A stretch of 64,000 nt of DNA, taken from NCBI GenBank assembly GCA_036927565.1, contig JAYESD010000004.1:72166933-72230932 (forward strand), written 5' to 3'. Every line of letters starts with the position of its first letter. Position 1 is the first letter of the stretch. Under the pieces are notes generated by a model that made no database searches, was not told where the DNA came from, and saw only the letters and a program-made list of their open reading frames with translations. The stretch comes from Tuctoria greenei (Eukaryota; Streptophyta; Magnoliopsida; Poales; Poaceae). The translations under genes and the position numbers were made by a program. Shown piece by piece: positions 45,306 through 57,152 of this stretch.

Positions 45306-47252
45306 TCTTTGGGAACAGTGTACCTGAAAGGAACATATTTTCAAAAATTAGGAACTTGAGTGAGGAATTAGTTATATGCCTTTATAAGGAGTATTACTAG
45401 TATAAGTTATAAAGGTGGTAAACTAACTATGTGTTATTATATTCTGTAACGACGCTCCGACATCAGGTAAGAGGTAAGGTACGCCACCGAGAGCGGATCA
45501 ATCTCGGTAAGCTCCGCATACGAGAGGTGGTATGTGAAATTTCCGTGGCTTGGCACGGAAAGTCAATATGAGTCTTTGAAACTTTCCAGTTTCTGAGAAC
45601 ATATGACACGCGGTACCCCAGCGTGGCACAAAGTTAGAGGGAAACCCCGTCGGGTGGTATGTGACCCGATAGTGTGTTCTCATATCTATGAGAACATGCG
45701 AACACGTATGCCCGAGGGTGTATAAGCCGGATCGTACGGGAGTCTTTGCTGTACAGACGTATTTACAGCCATGTACCTCGAGGCATGACCTCGCTCGAGG
45801 GCGACTCACTCCAGAGTCGTATGCTTTTACTTTCAAATATAATTGTATATTGTGGTTACCTGTTCTGTTTCCCTGCCGCCGTACGGCGTGCCCGTGCCAG
45901 GGGATTGTTTGCTTTCTACAGGGACACTAATTTCGGTAGAGGACCGTGTAGAAACCGTTTGCGAGAGAACGATATAGGAACCACCTATAGACGTAACCGG
46001 ATGTACCGGATAGAATTTCCTTTCGTGAGGCACGTAGTACCGTAAGTATCAAACATGATACTAGACCCTCCCCACCGACAGAATGGTTGCATTGTGTTTT
46101 GAGAAAGTCCGACTATCAGATGCTGGTAATTTCGGGCTCCAACTTGATAAGGTAGATAGAACCAAGATTCTTGTTTTCTGGTTGAAGTGGCTCAACTTCG
46201 CCAGGCTGTAATCTTGGTTAGCAATTAGATAACATAAGAGTATCCTACATAGATGGAAAGCTCGTGAAGACCTCTCCAACTTTCCTGTTGACCATAAAGA
46301 CAGAAAAGCTTGTTAATCTGTTAAAAACTGGGGTTTACTGTAGTTACTCCATATGAACCCACCTTTGTACCCGTTTCTGTATTCTTGCCATAACTCACTG
46401 TAGAAAAGTCCACTGCCTTATTGGAATATATGTTTGAGAAGGGTAGGCGGAGATTTACGAGTTTGTTATGGGAAGTCTTTCCTGATTTTAATTGGAGTTT
46501 AACCAACTTGGGAAGTCAGCACAGTGAACTGCATGACTGCTGATGCAAACCAGTCAGTTTTACTGTTAAGTTTGGATAGTTATAACTCCTAATCCAGAAC
46601 AGTGATATGGTTACACATATACATCTCTGGAAAGCTTAGGAAGTCATCTATCAACTTTATTTATCGCTCCTGACCTGGATCTAGGTATAGCTATGCATAA
46701 TTCCATTTGTCGCAAATTTGGTTCCTGCAGTCCAGAACTTGGAACAGTTTGCACATAATTGTGAATTGATGCATAATACCTACATGACAAGGTTTTCGTG
46801 GTGGAACTTCTTTAGTTCTGGATTGTTAACACGATGTTGCTCAATGTTTATTTTGACATTACCTCCATATCTTATCATGATAAACCTGTATAGATTGTGG
46901 AGATAAGCCCATATACAGGAGAGGTTCTGTCAAAATTTTCAGAACACTTGAGTCAACTCAAAACCGGTATAGATTGTTCATACTAGTTCAACAGTAGCTG
47001 TATGAGTACAATCTGGAATGGTTTTGAAGTGTGCTACAACTTTTGTATTCAACTTAAATTTTAGTTCTGACTTCTTCTGTATGAAACTTACGGGTTAATG
47101 CAGACAGGTCGGCTGGAACGGAACTGTGATCACTTCCAGTTTGCAGCTTTCTTGGATCATTTGTTAATGGATAGTTTCTTGGATCCAAAATTATCAGTGA
47201 TTAAGTTGAATACTTATACTGTATATTGATATCTTGGTATGCTTGTCCACAG
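45306..47252 (+). other. TE-I leader before the accessory ORF
   Basis: A non-coding stretch of about 1.9 kb with homology to the TE-G leader in its first part. It ends TATGCTTGTCCACAG directly before ATG 47253, which looks like a 3' splice acceptor. Confidence 0.6.
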
Positions 47253-48216
47253 ATGGCAGCACCCAGAATTCAGTTACCAAATGGATGGGTGTTCTCAACG
47301 TGTACCGGACACGCCGGATTTCCGGACGTGTTTGTGAAATTTCTTCGCCAATTTGGCTACCGGAAGTGGCCTAAGTATTGGGGCAAGAAATTCCAGGAAA
47401 GCGGTATGTGGAGTTGCACCATCTATGTTGATGTGCCTGCTGGTCCACCGCATCTCGGATGGGCTCCATTCTCAATCAAGATTAAAGGGTTAATATTGGA
47501 AGAAACGCGGAGCTACGCCAAAAGTGTTGCCATAGGGAGATTCTGCAAACTCCATGGCAATAGTCTGGTGTGTACTCCATATGAATTCTTTCCAGTTACC
47601 GGCAGGGCTTCCAAGCTTGGGCAACCCGTTTGCTTAGGGAGGTAGAAAATCATGGCGAAACTTCCACGACTGCTTTAGCGGTGTATGCAGCCGCATCCCA
47701 TCGTGAGAAGGGAAATCAAAGGGCATGCATAAAAGAATTGACGGACAATCTGAAGCAAGCCATGGCTCGAGCAGATCACTTTGAGTGGGCAAATGACGGA
47801 CTTAGGGATATGATAGCTCCTCTCAACCATCGTTTGAATATCAGGGAGAATCAATGGCATGACGCTGTAAGGGATTTAGCCGCGTCTCGCCAGGAGACTC
47901 TAGAAATGGAGACTGAGTTAGGGGCAAGCCTACATTATGGACACCATCAGGACACTCAGTTGAACGCAGTGACTGTGGACCGGGATAAGTCCAGGATGCA
48001 GGCTCAGAGCTGGAAGACCAGCTGAGAGCAGGCTCGGCAAGAGAATGAGACCTGGGGGATGTTTATGATACAGACAGATTGGCAAGCTATGGCTGCCAAG
48101 AAGACGTTGATGTTGAATGATGTATCAACTTCTACTCCAGCACCCGTATCAGTGGTGCCTAGCCCTGAAGATGAAGAAGAAGAAGAAGACCCAGAGGAAC
48201 ATGAATACGTCGAGTA
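47253..48216 (+). pseudogene. TE-I accessory ORF: globular N-terminus, coiled coil, acidic tail
   Basis: I do not recognise this gene. It would be about 320 codons from ATG 47253 (MAAPRIQLPNGWVFSTCTGH), read in three frames: 47253-47645, about 47630-48025, and about 48030-48216. Two single-base shifts (near 47635 and 48025) break it. The N-terminal 130 residues are compact (FVKFLRQFGYRKWPKYWGKK, GMWSCTIYVDVP, SIKIKGLILEETRSYAKS). The middle is a probable coiled coil (ELTDNLKQAMARADHFEWAN, RETLEMETELG). The end is very acidic (PSPEDEEEEEDPEEHEYVE). It lies between primer site and gag, where autonomous chromoviruses normally have no gene. A dsRNA-binding-like fold for the N-terminus is only a guess from its hydrophobic/Ala pattern. 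Confidence 0.6.
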
Positions 48217-48587
48217 GGGCGTATTGAAGTGAGATGTGGTAGCACTTCCGCCAACACAGGGCAACATATAGTTAAATGGTTGCTAATGTTTCTCTTTTGT
48301 GACCATGTTTGTGTCATATTAAGAGTAATGGTTGTGGTGTCTAGATAATTAGATGAGTATGACATGTCAGGAAGACCAAGTATGGTAGAGATGTATTTCC
48401 ATAAAGGGAGTCCATCATTTTGGTTTTACTACTGTAAACTTGGTCATGAGATGATATATTTTGTATAAAGTTTATGCTTTATCAATATATGTAAATGTTA
48501 TGCATCGTCTATTATTATCTACCGCATTTCTAAGGGAGGATGAGCTTGAGGCAATGGGACTTACCGTGTTAATCGTTGTATTGCAGT
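48217..48587 (+). other. Spacer between the accessory ORF and gag
   Basis: Non-coding. It ends CGTTGTATTGCAGT, an apparent splice acceptor (TTGCAG) one base before the gag ATG at 48588. Confidence 0.55.
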
Positions 48588-51500
48588 ATGGTGCGTACTC
48601 GTACAGCCTCAGAGGTGGGAGGATCTAGTGGAGGACAGGGGGATGACACACCACCCCCGGGGCAGAATACGCCTCAGACGCAACCACCTCCACCACCTCC
48701 AACCACACTCCCCAGGAGTCTCGCGGAGGTTCTCGCTGCAGTGCTCGGCTCGCGCGACGAGCAAACCGAGTTACTGCGGACATTGGTGCAGCACTCGTCC
48801 CGTCGAGGGGGACGACAGGATGATGGACCGCGTCATCAATATAAGAGTTCCTACTCTGATTTCGTATCGACGCATCCACCGGTCTTCAGGGAAGCCGACG
48901 AACCTTTGGAGGCGGACAATTGGCTCCGCTCCATTGAAGGGAAGTTTGGTTTACTCAACATAATCGAACCGCAAAAAGCGCTGTTTGCAGCACAACAACT
49001 CCAAGGGTCTGCCGGCGCATGGTGGGCCAATTACCTTGCAGCACGCCCCGCCGACCATGTCATAAGCTGGGCCGAATTCCGGGAGGCGTTCCGCGCCTAC
49101 CATGTTCCTCCCGGAATTATGAGGAGGAAGCTTCAAGAGTTCTTGGAGCTAAGACAGGGAGGAAGGAGTGCATATGAGTACTCCAAAGCATTCAATCACT
49201 TGGCCCAATACGCTCAGGACCAAGTGAATACCGAGGATCGGAAGCGTGAATGCTTCTACAAGGGTTTGAACTCCAAGTTGAAGGACAAGCTAGTCCTGTT
49301 CAACCGCGGCAACTTCAACGACATCGTTAATGCTGCCATAATGCAGGAGGACGCCACGCGCGAGCTGTCCTCCGATAAAAAGAAGAGGGGTGCTCCGCAG
49401 AGCAGCGGAGGTGGTACTCCTCAGAAGTACCGTATGGTGTATCGATCACCATCCGGCCAGAGGTGGCAGCCGCCATCGCGACCAACAATGTTTCATGGTC
49501 GTCAGTTCAACAACGGCAGGTTCCGGCCACAACAGCAGCAGGGGATGATCCCACGTGCACTCCCACCTACGCCACGTGCACCGGGATTCCGTCTGCCCAT
49601 TCGTACTGGCCAAACCCCGTACACGTGTTTCACGTGTGGGCGTGCGGGACATTTCGCCAAGGACTGCCCTCAGGATCGACAAGGCGGAGGGCCATCATCT
49701 TACCCGGGGGCGAACCAACCCCGCAACCAGCCCAAGAAGCTAGCCACCAGACCCGGCAACGTCCACCACCTCGCCATCGAGGACGTTCCGAAAGGCGCAC
49801 CCGTGCTCACGGGTACGTTCTCTATCTTCGATCAACCCGTAGTCATACTCTTTGACTCCGGAGCTTCGCATAATGTTTTTAGTAAATCTTTTGTCCTCAA
49901 CAGTCAATTACCAATAATCCCCACAAAAACTTCATATGTGATTAGCACTCCAGCCGGGAAAACGGTAACAAATAAATTGGTTCCTGGAATCCCACTTAAC
50001 CTAGATGGGACCATATATCTTACTTCATTTCTGATATTACAACATCAAAAGCTAGATATCATCTTAGGAATGGCATGGTTGCAGTACCATGGTGCTATTC
50101 TCGATATCATTCCTAGAAAGATTTATCTAAACTCTCCACTCCATCAACCCCAAGTTCTCAATCTTGAGAACATCATTCCATTGGAACCATCTATTCTCAA
50201 TACCGAGGTTATGGAACTAAAGGATATTCCGGTAGTATCTGAATACCCCGACGTGTTTCCTGAAGATCTTCCTGGTATGCCCCCAGAAAGAGATATAGAG
50301 TTCAAGATTGAACTTGCACCAGGAACAGTGCCAATTTCAAGACCACCCTACAAGATGGCACCCAGGGAACTTGCAGAACTGAAGGAACAATTAACTGAAC
50401 TTGAGAGCAAAGGTTTTATTCGTCCAAGTTCATCACCATGGGGTTGCTCTGCACTATTTGTAGAAAAGAAAGATAAGACCTTGAGGCTGTGTGTAGACTA
50501 TCGTCCACTTAATGCTGTCACCATCAAGAACAAATATCCACTACCGCGCATTGATATTCTTTTCGATCAATTGGTGGGTGCTAAAGTATTTTCGAAGATG
50601 GATCTTCGTTCTGGTTATCATCAAATTAGAATCCGACCAGAAGATATATCCAAGACAGCATTCTCAACAAGGTATGGATTGTATGAGTATCTGGTTATGT
50701 CTTTCGGATTAACCAACGCCCCGGCTCATTTCATGTATCTCATGAACTCGGTATTCATGCCGGAATTGGAAAAATTTGTCGTGGTCTTCATTGACGACAT
50801 ACTTGTGTATTCAAAATCCGAAGAAGAACATGCTCAACACTTGCATATTGTGCTTCAGCGATTACGGGACCATCAGCTGTATGCTAAGTTCAGCAAGTGT
50901 GAATTCTGGATCAACCAGGTGCCATTTTTAGGGCACATCATATCAGCAGAAGGGGTTGCAGTTGATCCAAGTAAGATCCACCAAGTCCTTAAATGGAAGT
51001 CTCCAAAGTCTGTACATGAAGTCCGAAGTTTCCTGGGTTTAGCTGGATATTACCGGAGGTTCATCCCCAATTTCTCCAGGATAGCTAAACCAATGACAGA
51101 ACTTCTGAAGAAAGGGCAGAAGTATGTATGGACCGAAGCATGTGAGGCAGGTTTCAAAGCATTGGTGAAACACCTCACCACGGCACCAGTTTTAGCCCAA
51201 CCAGACACAACCAAAGCATTTGATGTCTTTTGCGACGCATCTGGGATTGGTTTGGGTTGTGTGTTGATGCAGGAGCGAAGAGTGATCGCATATGGATCAC
51301 GGCAGCTTCGGAATCATGAGCAGCATTACCCGACTCATGATCTTGAACTCGCTGCTGTGGTACTAGCATTGAAGATGTGGAGGCATTATCTACTGGGTAA
51401 TTTAGTACACCTCTACACTGATCACAAAAGCTTAAAATACATCATCACCCAGAAGGATTTGAATATGCGACAAAGGCGATGGTTAGAATTGATCAAGGAT

Positions 51501-51920
51501 TATGAGATTGAGATCCACTACCATCCAGGCAAGGCGAATGTAGTCGCAGATGCACTGAGCCGCAAGTCCCATGTCAACAATCTTTCCCTCACCACAATGG
51601 AAGGAGAAGAAGGACCGAGTTTTTACTTGGTTCCATATGGAGCACTCTACAACCTAGCTCTCATTCCTACCATCAGGGAGGATATTGTAGCAGCTCAGCA
51701 GGAAGACATAGGAATGTCGCATATTCGACAAAGAATGATAAAGGGGGAAATGAAATGTTTCCATAGCGACAAAGAGGGTACCATCTGGTTTAACGACCGT
51801 ATAGTGGTACCCCGAAACATGGAACTTAGAAAGAAGATACTGGACGAAGCTCATTTGTCCAAGTATTCCATTCATCTGGGAAGCAACAAGATGTACCAAG
51901 ATTTGAAGAAGAAATTCTAG
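48588..51920 (+). CDS. gag-pol: TE-I gag-protease-RT-RNase H-integrase N-terminus (1110 codons)
   Basis: Open from ATG 48588 (MVRTRTASEVGG; the same start as TE-B gag) to TAG 51918-51920. Domains: gag core (residues about 88-270, e.g. AGAWWANYLAARP), zinc knuckle CFTCGRAGHFAKDC (347-360), retropepsin ILFDSGASHNVFS (catalytic Asp 423), RT with VVVFIDDILVYS (Asp 736-737), RNase H FCDASGIGLG (Asp 883) and TDHKSLKYI, then the integrase zinc region (SIHLGSNKMYQD, where His-Pro is usual). No frameshift separates gag and pol, so the product is one polyprotein. It would drive particle assembly and reverse transcription. All visible catalytic residues here are intact, but the stop removes the integrase core. 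Confidence 0.9.
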   Translation: MVRTRTASEVGGSSGGQGDDTPPPGQNTPQTQPPPPPPTTLPRSLAEVLAAVLGSRDEQTELLRTLVQHSSRRGGRQDDGPRHQYKSSYSDFVSTHPPVFREADEPLEADNWLRSIEGKFGLLNIIEPQKALFAAQQLQGSAGAWWANYLAARPADHVISWAEFREAFRAYHVPPGIMRRKLQEFLELRQGGRSAYEYSKAFNHLAQYAQDQVNTEDRKRECFYKGLNSKLKDKLVLFNRGNFNDIVNAAIMQEDATRELSSDKKKRGAPQSSGGGTPQKYRMVYRSPSGQRWQPPSRPTMFHGRQFNNGRFRPQQQQGMIPRALPPTPRAPGFRLPIRTGQTPYTCFTCGRAGHFAKDCPQDRQGGGPSSYPGANQPRNQPKKLATRPGNVHHLAIEDVPKGAPVLTGTFSIFDQPVVILFDSGASHNVFSKSFVLNSQLPIIPTKTSYVISTPAGKTVTNKLVPGIPLNLDGTIYLTSFLILQHQKLDIILGMAWLQYHGAILDIIPRKIYLNSPLHQPQVLNLENIIPLEPSILNTEVMELKDIPVVSEYPDVFPEDLPGMPPERDIEFKIELAPGTVPISRPPYKMAPRELAELKEQLTELESKGFIRPSSSPWGCSALFVEKKDKTLRLCVDYRPLNAVTIKNKYPLPRIDILFDQLVGAKVFSKMDLRSGYHQIRIRPEDISKTAFSTRYGLYEYLVMSFGLTNAPAHFMYLMNSVFMPELEKFVVVFIDDILVYSKSEEEHAQHLHIVLQRLRDHQLYAKFSKCEFWINQVPFLGHIISAEGVAVDPSKIHQVLKWKSPKSVHEVRSFLGLAGYYRRFIPNFSRIAKPMTELLKKGQKYVWTEACEAGFKALVKHLTTAPVLAQPDTTKAFDVFCDASGIGLGCVLMQERRVIAYGSRQLRNHEQHYPTHDLELAAVVLALKMWRHYLLGNLVHLYTDHKSLKYIITQKDLNMRQRRWLELIKDYEIEIHYHPGKANVVADALSRKSHVNNLSLTTMEGEEGPSFYLVPYGALYNLALIPTIREDIVAAQQEDIGMSHIRQRMIKGEMKCFHSDKEGTIWFNDRIVVPRNMELRKKILDEAHLSKYSIHLGSNKMYQDLKKKF

Positions 51921-53111
51921 TGGACTCGGATGAATAGAGAAGTAGCTAAATACGTGTCCGAGTGTGATACGTGTCGACGAGTAAAGGCCGACCATATGAA
52001 GGCAGCTGGACAACTTCAACCTTTAAGCATACCGGCTTGGAAATGGGAGGATATCAGTATGGATTTCATTGTTGGGTTGCCTCCCACTCTCCATAAACAC
52101 GACTCCATTTGTGTGATCGTTGACCGATTGACCAAATCGGCTCATTTCATACCGGTCAGCGTGGCATACGATGCGAAGCGATATGCGGAAATTTATATCT
52201 CCAGAATAATATGTCTACATGGTGTACCCTGTACCATCATCTCGGATCGTGGAGCTGTATTTGTCTCGCGATTCTGGGAGCATCTCCACGATGCACTGGG
52301 GACCAAATTGATTCGGAGCTCGGCTTATCATCCTCAGACTGATGGTCAGACCGAACGGGTGAATCAAGTGCTAGAAGACATGCTTCGTGCCTGTGCCATC
52401 CACCAGGGTAAGAACTGGGATGATCATCTACCTTTGGCGGAGTTTTCATACAACAACGGTTACTAGGCTAGCATCCAGATGGCACCATATGAAGCTCTCT
52501 ATGGCCGAAAGTGTCGCACGCCCTTGAACTGGTGCGAATCAGGTGAACGGGCAGTGTACGGCATCGACTTAGTAAATGAAGCCGAGGATCGAGTTCGCAC
52601 TATTCAGGCGAATCTCAAAGCTGCTCAGTCTCGTCAGAAGAGCTACGCGGACAAACGACGCCGACCTCTTCACTTCGAAGTTGGAGATCAAGTTTATCTT
52701 CGGGTATCCCCTATGAAGGGTATCCATCGCTTCGGGGTAAAAGGGAAGCTAGCTCCACGCTTTATTGGGCCGTTCGCAATAATCGAAAGATGCGGACCTG
52801 TGGCATATCAATTGGGGTTACCAACGTCACTTTCAGGAGTCCACAATGTATTCCACATTTCCCAATTGCGGAAATGTCTTAAGGCTCCAGCTGATATCCG
52901 TATAGAGGATTTGGAAGCTCTCCAACCAGATCTCACTTATTCCAAGCATCCAACTCAGATCATTGATAAAAAGACTCGCTCCACAAGAAGTCGCACCTTG
53001 CATTTCTATAAGGTTTTGTGGAGCAACCACAGTGCGGTAGAAGCCACGTGGGAAAGCGAGGAGTATCTTAGAACGAACTATCTGGACTTGTTAGCGGCAT
53101 ATGTTGGATAG
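51921..53111 (+). pseudogene. TE-I integrase core and chromodomain, downstream of an in-frame TAG
   Basis: The same frame as gag-pol continues past TAG 51918. It has CDTCRR (zinc ligands), then the catalytic triad: Asp 1159 in MDFIVGLP, Asp 1220 in ISDRGAVF, Glu 1256 in QTDGQTERVNQ. The Asp-Glu spacing is 35 residues, as expected for DD35E. A second TAG lies at 52464-52466 (codon 1293). The C-terminus has the GPF/Y-type motif RFIGPFAIIERCGP and the chromodomain signature VLWSNHSAVEATWESEEYL. Each TAG is one transition away from a Trp or Gln codon, so only two point mutations separate this frame from being fully open. Confidence 0.88.
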
Positions 53112-53159
53112 ATCCTTTTTCCTTTACCTTCTTTTGTAATCTCGGGACGAGATTCTTTT

Positions 53160-53172
53160 AAGGGGGGAGGAA
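53160..53172 (+). other. Polypurine tract of TE-I
   Basis: AAGGGGGGAGGAA directly before the 3' LTR. Confidence 0.85.
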
Positions 53173-56100
53173 TGTAAAACCCCACTTTTATGGCATGTTA
53201 AGTTCATATGGGTTTTGTGATCAACTATTTTAGATATCCAATATAATGGTGCACATGAACTATGCCATCCAAAACTTTTCTTGCACTCATTGTTAAATTC
53301 TTTTAACATGGTTATTGGACTTCACCATGAATCCAAATTATATTCTATTCACCCTTTTTAAGAATAATAATTTTTGGATAAGATTTAGTAAGCAATGCAA
53401 AATGAAGCCCTAATAAGCTCTAACCCAAATATTCAAATTAAGGGCTCTAAATTTTTCCATGAGCTTCTAAATTCCTCTATAGCATGCTTACAAAGTTTCA
53501 AGATTTTAGAAACTCATCTACTATTTTATTTGAGGTGCTTGGTGAATTTGAATCAAATTCAAATCTGAATTTTTAATTCTTCTCCAACTTCTTTAAACAT
53601 AAGATTTGAGTTCGCCATTGTGTTCAGAATAATTCATTTGCCATCTCCACAAAATTTCATGATTTTTGGAGTTGATCATCTATTTTTAAATGAATTTAGT
53701 AACTGAACTGTGGGGAGTATCACTGGACAGTGGGCCCCACATGTCAGCTCCTCTTTGAATGGATCAGCTCGATCCCGCCATCTCTGTACCGACGCACCTC
53801 CGCTCGACACCGCGCGCGCATGCAGCTCCAGCGAGCTGCCTGCCTGCTCGCCGCGGCCCTATAAAAGGCCGGCCGAAGCTCCCTTCACTCCTCATCCCCG
53901 ATCGCAGCTCCACTGCCTCGCGACTCTTCTTCCGCCGTGCGCCATCGCCGCCGCCCTCCACTGCTCCGCGGTGTGCCGCCGTTCCGCGCCGTTTCAAGCC
54001 AAGCTCCAAAGAGCAAAAAGGTGCGCCTGATCAAACTCTAGCTCATGGTACAAACCATTTCCCTTATCGTTGAAGCTTGAGCAAGTTATTGTTCGTTTCC
54101 CCTACGGCCGAAAGTAGATAACTAGCTAATTTTTCATGTCGATTCCTTTTCTGCAAGTAATCATCCTTTGCAATTGCTTAGAGATAGTTTCTATAGACCC
54201 TAGCGCTCCTGTCTGAGCAAGAACCATTAAGAATCATCGAGCAACGGCTCGCCGCCGGTGAGAAAACCTCGGTTCACCGTCGAACTCGTGATTCTCGGCA
54301 ACTCACTCCCCTTCTACGCCCAGGTCCTTGAACTCCATCATCCCAGAAAGGTTTTGGAGAAATTCCCAAGTGATTTGAGCTACGCTGGAGCGAGTTCTAT
54401 GTTGCCCGAGCGCTCATCGCCGCCGCCGCCGTCGCACGACCTTTTCCGGCGAGCTTCAGGACCCACTGACCTCACCATCGTGCTCAGCGACCCCAAAAAC
54501 CCCTAGGCGGCAAGTTTTCGCGAGTCTGGTCCGTTGGTTTAGCCGGCGGCGAGCTCGCCGGCGAGCCACCGCCGCGGGTGCTGTTCCGCGCGAGCACCGG
54601 CCCGAGGTAGACGATGACCCCATCGGGTCCCACCTGCCATTCACTGCGGGATCACGGTGCGGCTGAGATCTAGTGTGGCTACGCGCTTTAATTCTGTGGA
54701 CCCCGGTGCTGCCTCAACCAGAATGCGCCACGTGGTCTTTGGGATATATTTAATTCCAGAAATTTGTCCAAACTTCTAAATTGAATATCATTCTGTAGAA
54801 TACTCCAAATTAATTCAGACAAATTTTGTTTGAAATCCCTTGAGCTCTAGTTTCGCTCCGTACCAATTAGGCTCTGTGAAAATCAATATTTAATTCTGTA
54901 GAAATTATTCTTTCCCAAGTAAAATGCAATTTTTCCCGATGAAGTATTCCCTGGAAAATCCCCAAAATTCACATAAAAATTATTGTCCTATTCTTGACAA
55001 CCAGCAAAAATTTGGGAGCCATTGCACCTGTTTTAACCTCTGTATAATTCAATTACCTTTTTCAAATATTGAATTTTCACAGATATGCAGATTTTTTATT
55101 ATGCCCCAAATTTGGACTGAGTCTTCCTTTCGTCACACCTTAGCTCCTGTAAAAATCTTGGATTTAATGGACCTCATATTCTAGTCTTAATTCAATTTCA
55201 AACTGAATATTGACTAAATGCTCAAAAGTTCAATTACAAGACAATTCCAGAAATTCTTGTCAACTTAGAAACTCAATAAATTCTTCACCAAGGCTTAGAA
55301 ATTTATGAAACCACTTTTGCTAGGACCAGGACAATTTTCTCTATCTTGATTATCAACTGATGGCTATATTCAAGCTACAGTTTCATCTCAAAAAAAAATT
55401 GTGGAAGTTATTTGCTTGCCATAATCTTAGAGACCACACTCTACTTTGATCATCTCCTGTTCTTTGCAAGAACTTCTATAGTATTCCCTAAATACCTAAT
55501 TCAACGTTCCCAAGCCAAATAACTAATTATCCTATAATGGTCACCATAAATCAAAATCCTGGTCTTGATATTAAATATTTTCAAAGTCATTCATACCGTA
55601 TTTTATGCATATCGTATAGTAACCGAAGTCGAGGAGGAGTCAGAGGCCTTGGAGGAGCATCTTCCAAATTCTAACTCAGAACCTGACCTGCAACAAGGCA
55701 AGCCCCGGTTTGCATTTAAGTCGTTTATAAACTTTTGCTTTATCACTATGATGAGTAGTATATGAATTGTGCATTACGTTTAGGGTGAATGATACTCCAC
55801 ATGCATGACCAAAAATCCCAGGGTTTATTTGGCACAAATTACAGTTTGACCTGTAGTAACTGCTTTGCTAATGCATAGGAAATCCGGTAGAAGTCGAGTA
55901 GTTGGAATCTACTCGCGAGAGATGTATCTCACAGGATTGGTTGAAAAGAAAATGGCTTAATATAATGAAATTGAGACCGGGCAGGGAATGGATAGGAGGC
56001 GGCGAGAATTGAGTCTCGGTCGCATAGCCCTGCCTGTGTCAATTAAGGCCCGTCCGTATGCAGCCCCTTCGGACAAGCTTGAATTGTACCGGCAATATAA

Positions 56101-57152
56101 TGGACATATGGAATCCAATAAACTGATGTAACTTGATAACTGGGATGTTGAGACCCATTAACTCACCATCGATAGGGGTGGGTTGAGGACAGTAAGGTGT
56201 AAATCGGTCGGCGGACACATGAGGTGTTCCGTGCGGAGACCTTCTATTTGCGGAGGTGAGACGGGCTCAGCATTTGAGTTTCTTGTGAAAGGTGGCCATA
56301 TACGCCTAGTACTGAAGTGTTATGTAGGTACAGGTGTGCTCGCTGACACTTCCGAACGACGTATGTGTCGTGTTGTTCGGGTGTGTCCTGATTGCAATCA
56401 CTGTCCCTCGCAGTAATAGAGTACCACTTGTTCACTGAGCGGTGACGTAGTAAATACTAAAGAAGTCAGAAAAGTCATATGATAGTGAATTATAATCACT
56501 TTGCAACCTTGTTTGGTTTAGAGATAGTATAACTAAAAATTTTCAATTTCCCCATACTTTAGCTGTAATAGCATTATGTGCTTTGGGCATGTCATATCAT
56601 CGGTAAAGTGTTTCTTGTTTGATTGTGGATCCCATGATGTGCCGTGCTCAGAGAATGTCATTTTCTACTTAAAACTTGATTATAAGGATCCACTTGTAGG
56701 CGAGTCATTTATGCTATTCCTTACCTATGTTTAGTGTCCCCTTGCATCTGTCTAGTGAGACGGTTAAGTCTTGCTGAGCCTTAGGCTCACGTTTGCAGTT
56801 AACGAGTTTTTGCAGGTTACTCTGTTGAGGATGGGTTTGACGATGAGGCAACACCCCCTCCAGGGTGTACAGCCGAGTGGGAACCCTGCACGCCGCCATA
56901 GTTTGCGTGTTGCTAGTGCAAAGTATCACAGACATGGATAACTTTGCTTTTGCATAGCTAGTGCCGAGAGCGTAGCTATGATATATATATATATATTTCT
57001 TTTCCTATAGTATTGTAAAAACTTCCGCTGTGTATTAAATAAAAGACTTGGTCTTGTACTTTATGCTGGTTCTATTCTTGTATACTGTTGGGTGTCGCAT
57101 CGCACGACACCACCCAATGAGATCCTCGGATGTGTGGATTCCGGTCCCCACA
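53173..57152 (+). mobile_element. TE-I 3' LTR
   Basis: 3980 bp, TGTAAAACCCC to GGTCCCCACA. Relative to the 5' LTR it lacks 19 bp (equivalent to about 42326-42344; the copy reads GGCTCGCCGCC) and about 42 bp of the (AT)n tract. Confidence 0.93.

Larger units (their letters stand above)
41249..57152 (+). mobile_element. TE-I: 15.9-kb chromovirus with 4-kb LTRs and an accessory ORF
   Basis: A complete element: LTRs 41249-45288 and 53173-57152, duplication TATGA (41244-41248 and 57153-57157), tRNA-Met primer site, a 3.3-kb leader with an accessory ORF, one fused gag-pol frame, a polypurine tract and a chromodomain. The LTR pair looks about 99% identical apart from an (AT)n difference and a 19-bp indel, so it is the youngest clear insertion here. 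Long LTRs and chromodomain suggest Tekay/Del (inference). TE-G and TE-J are diverged members of the same family. Confidence 0.94.
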
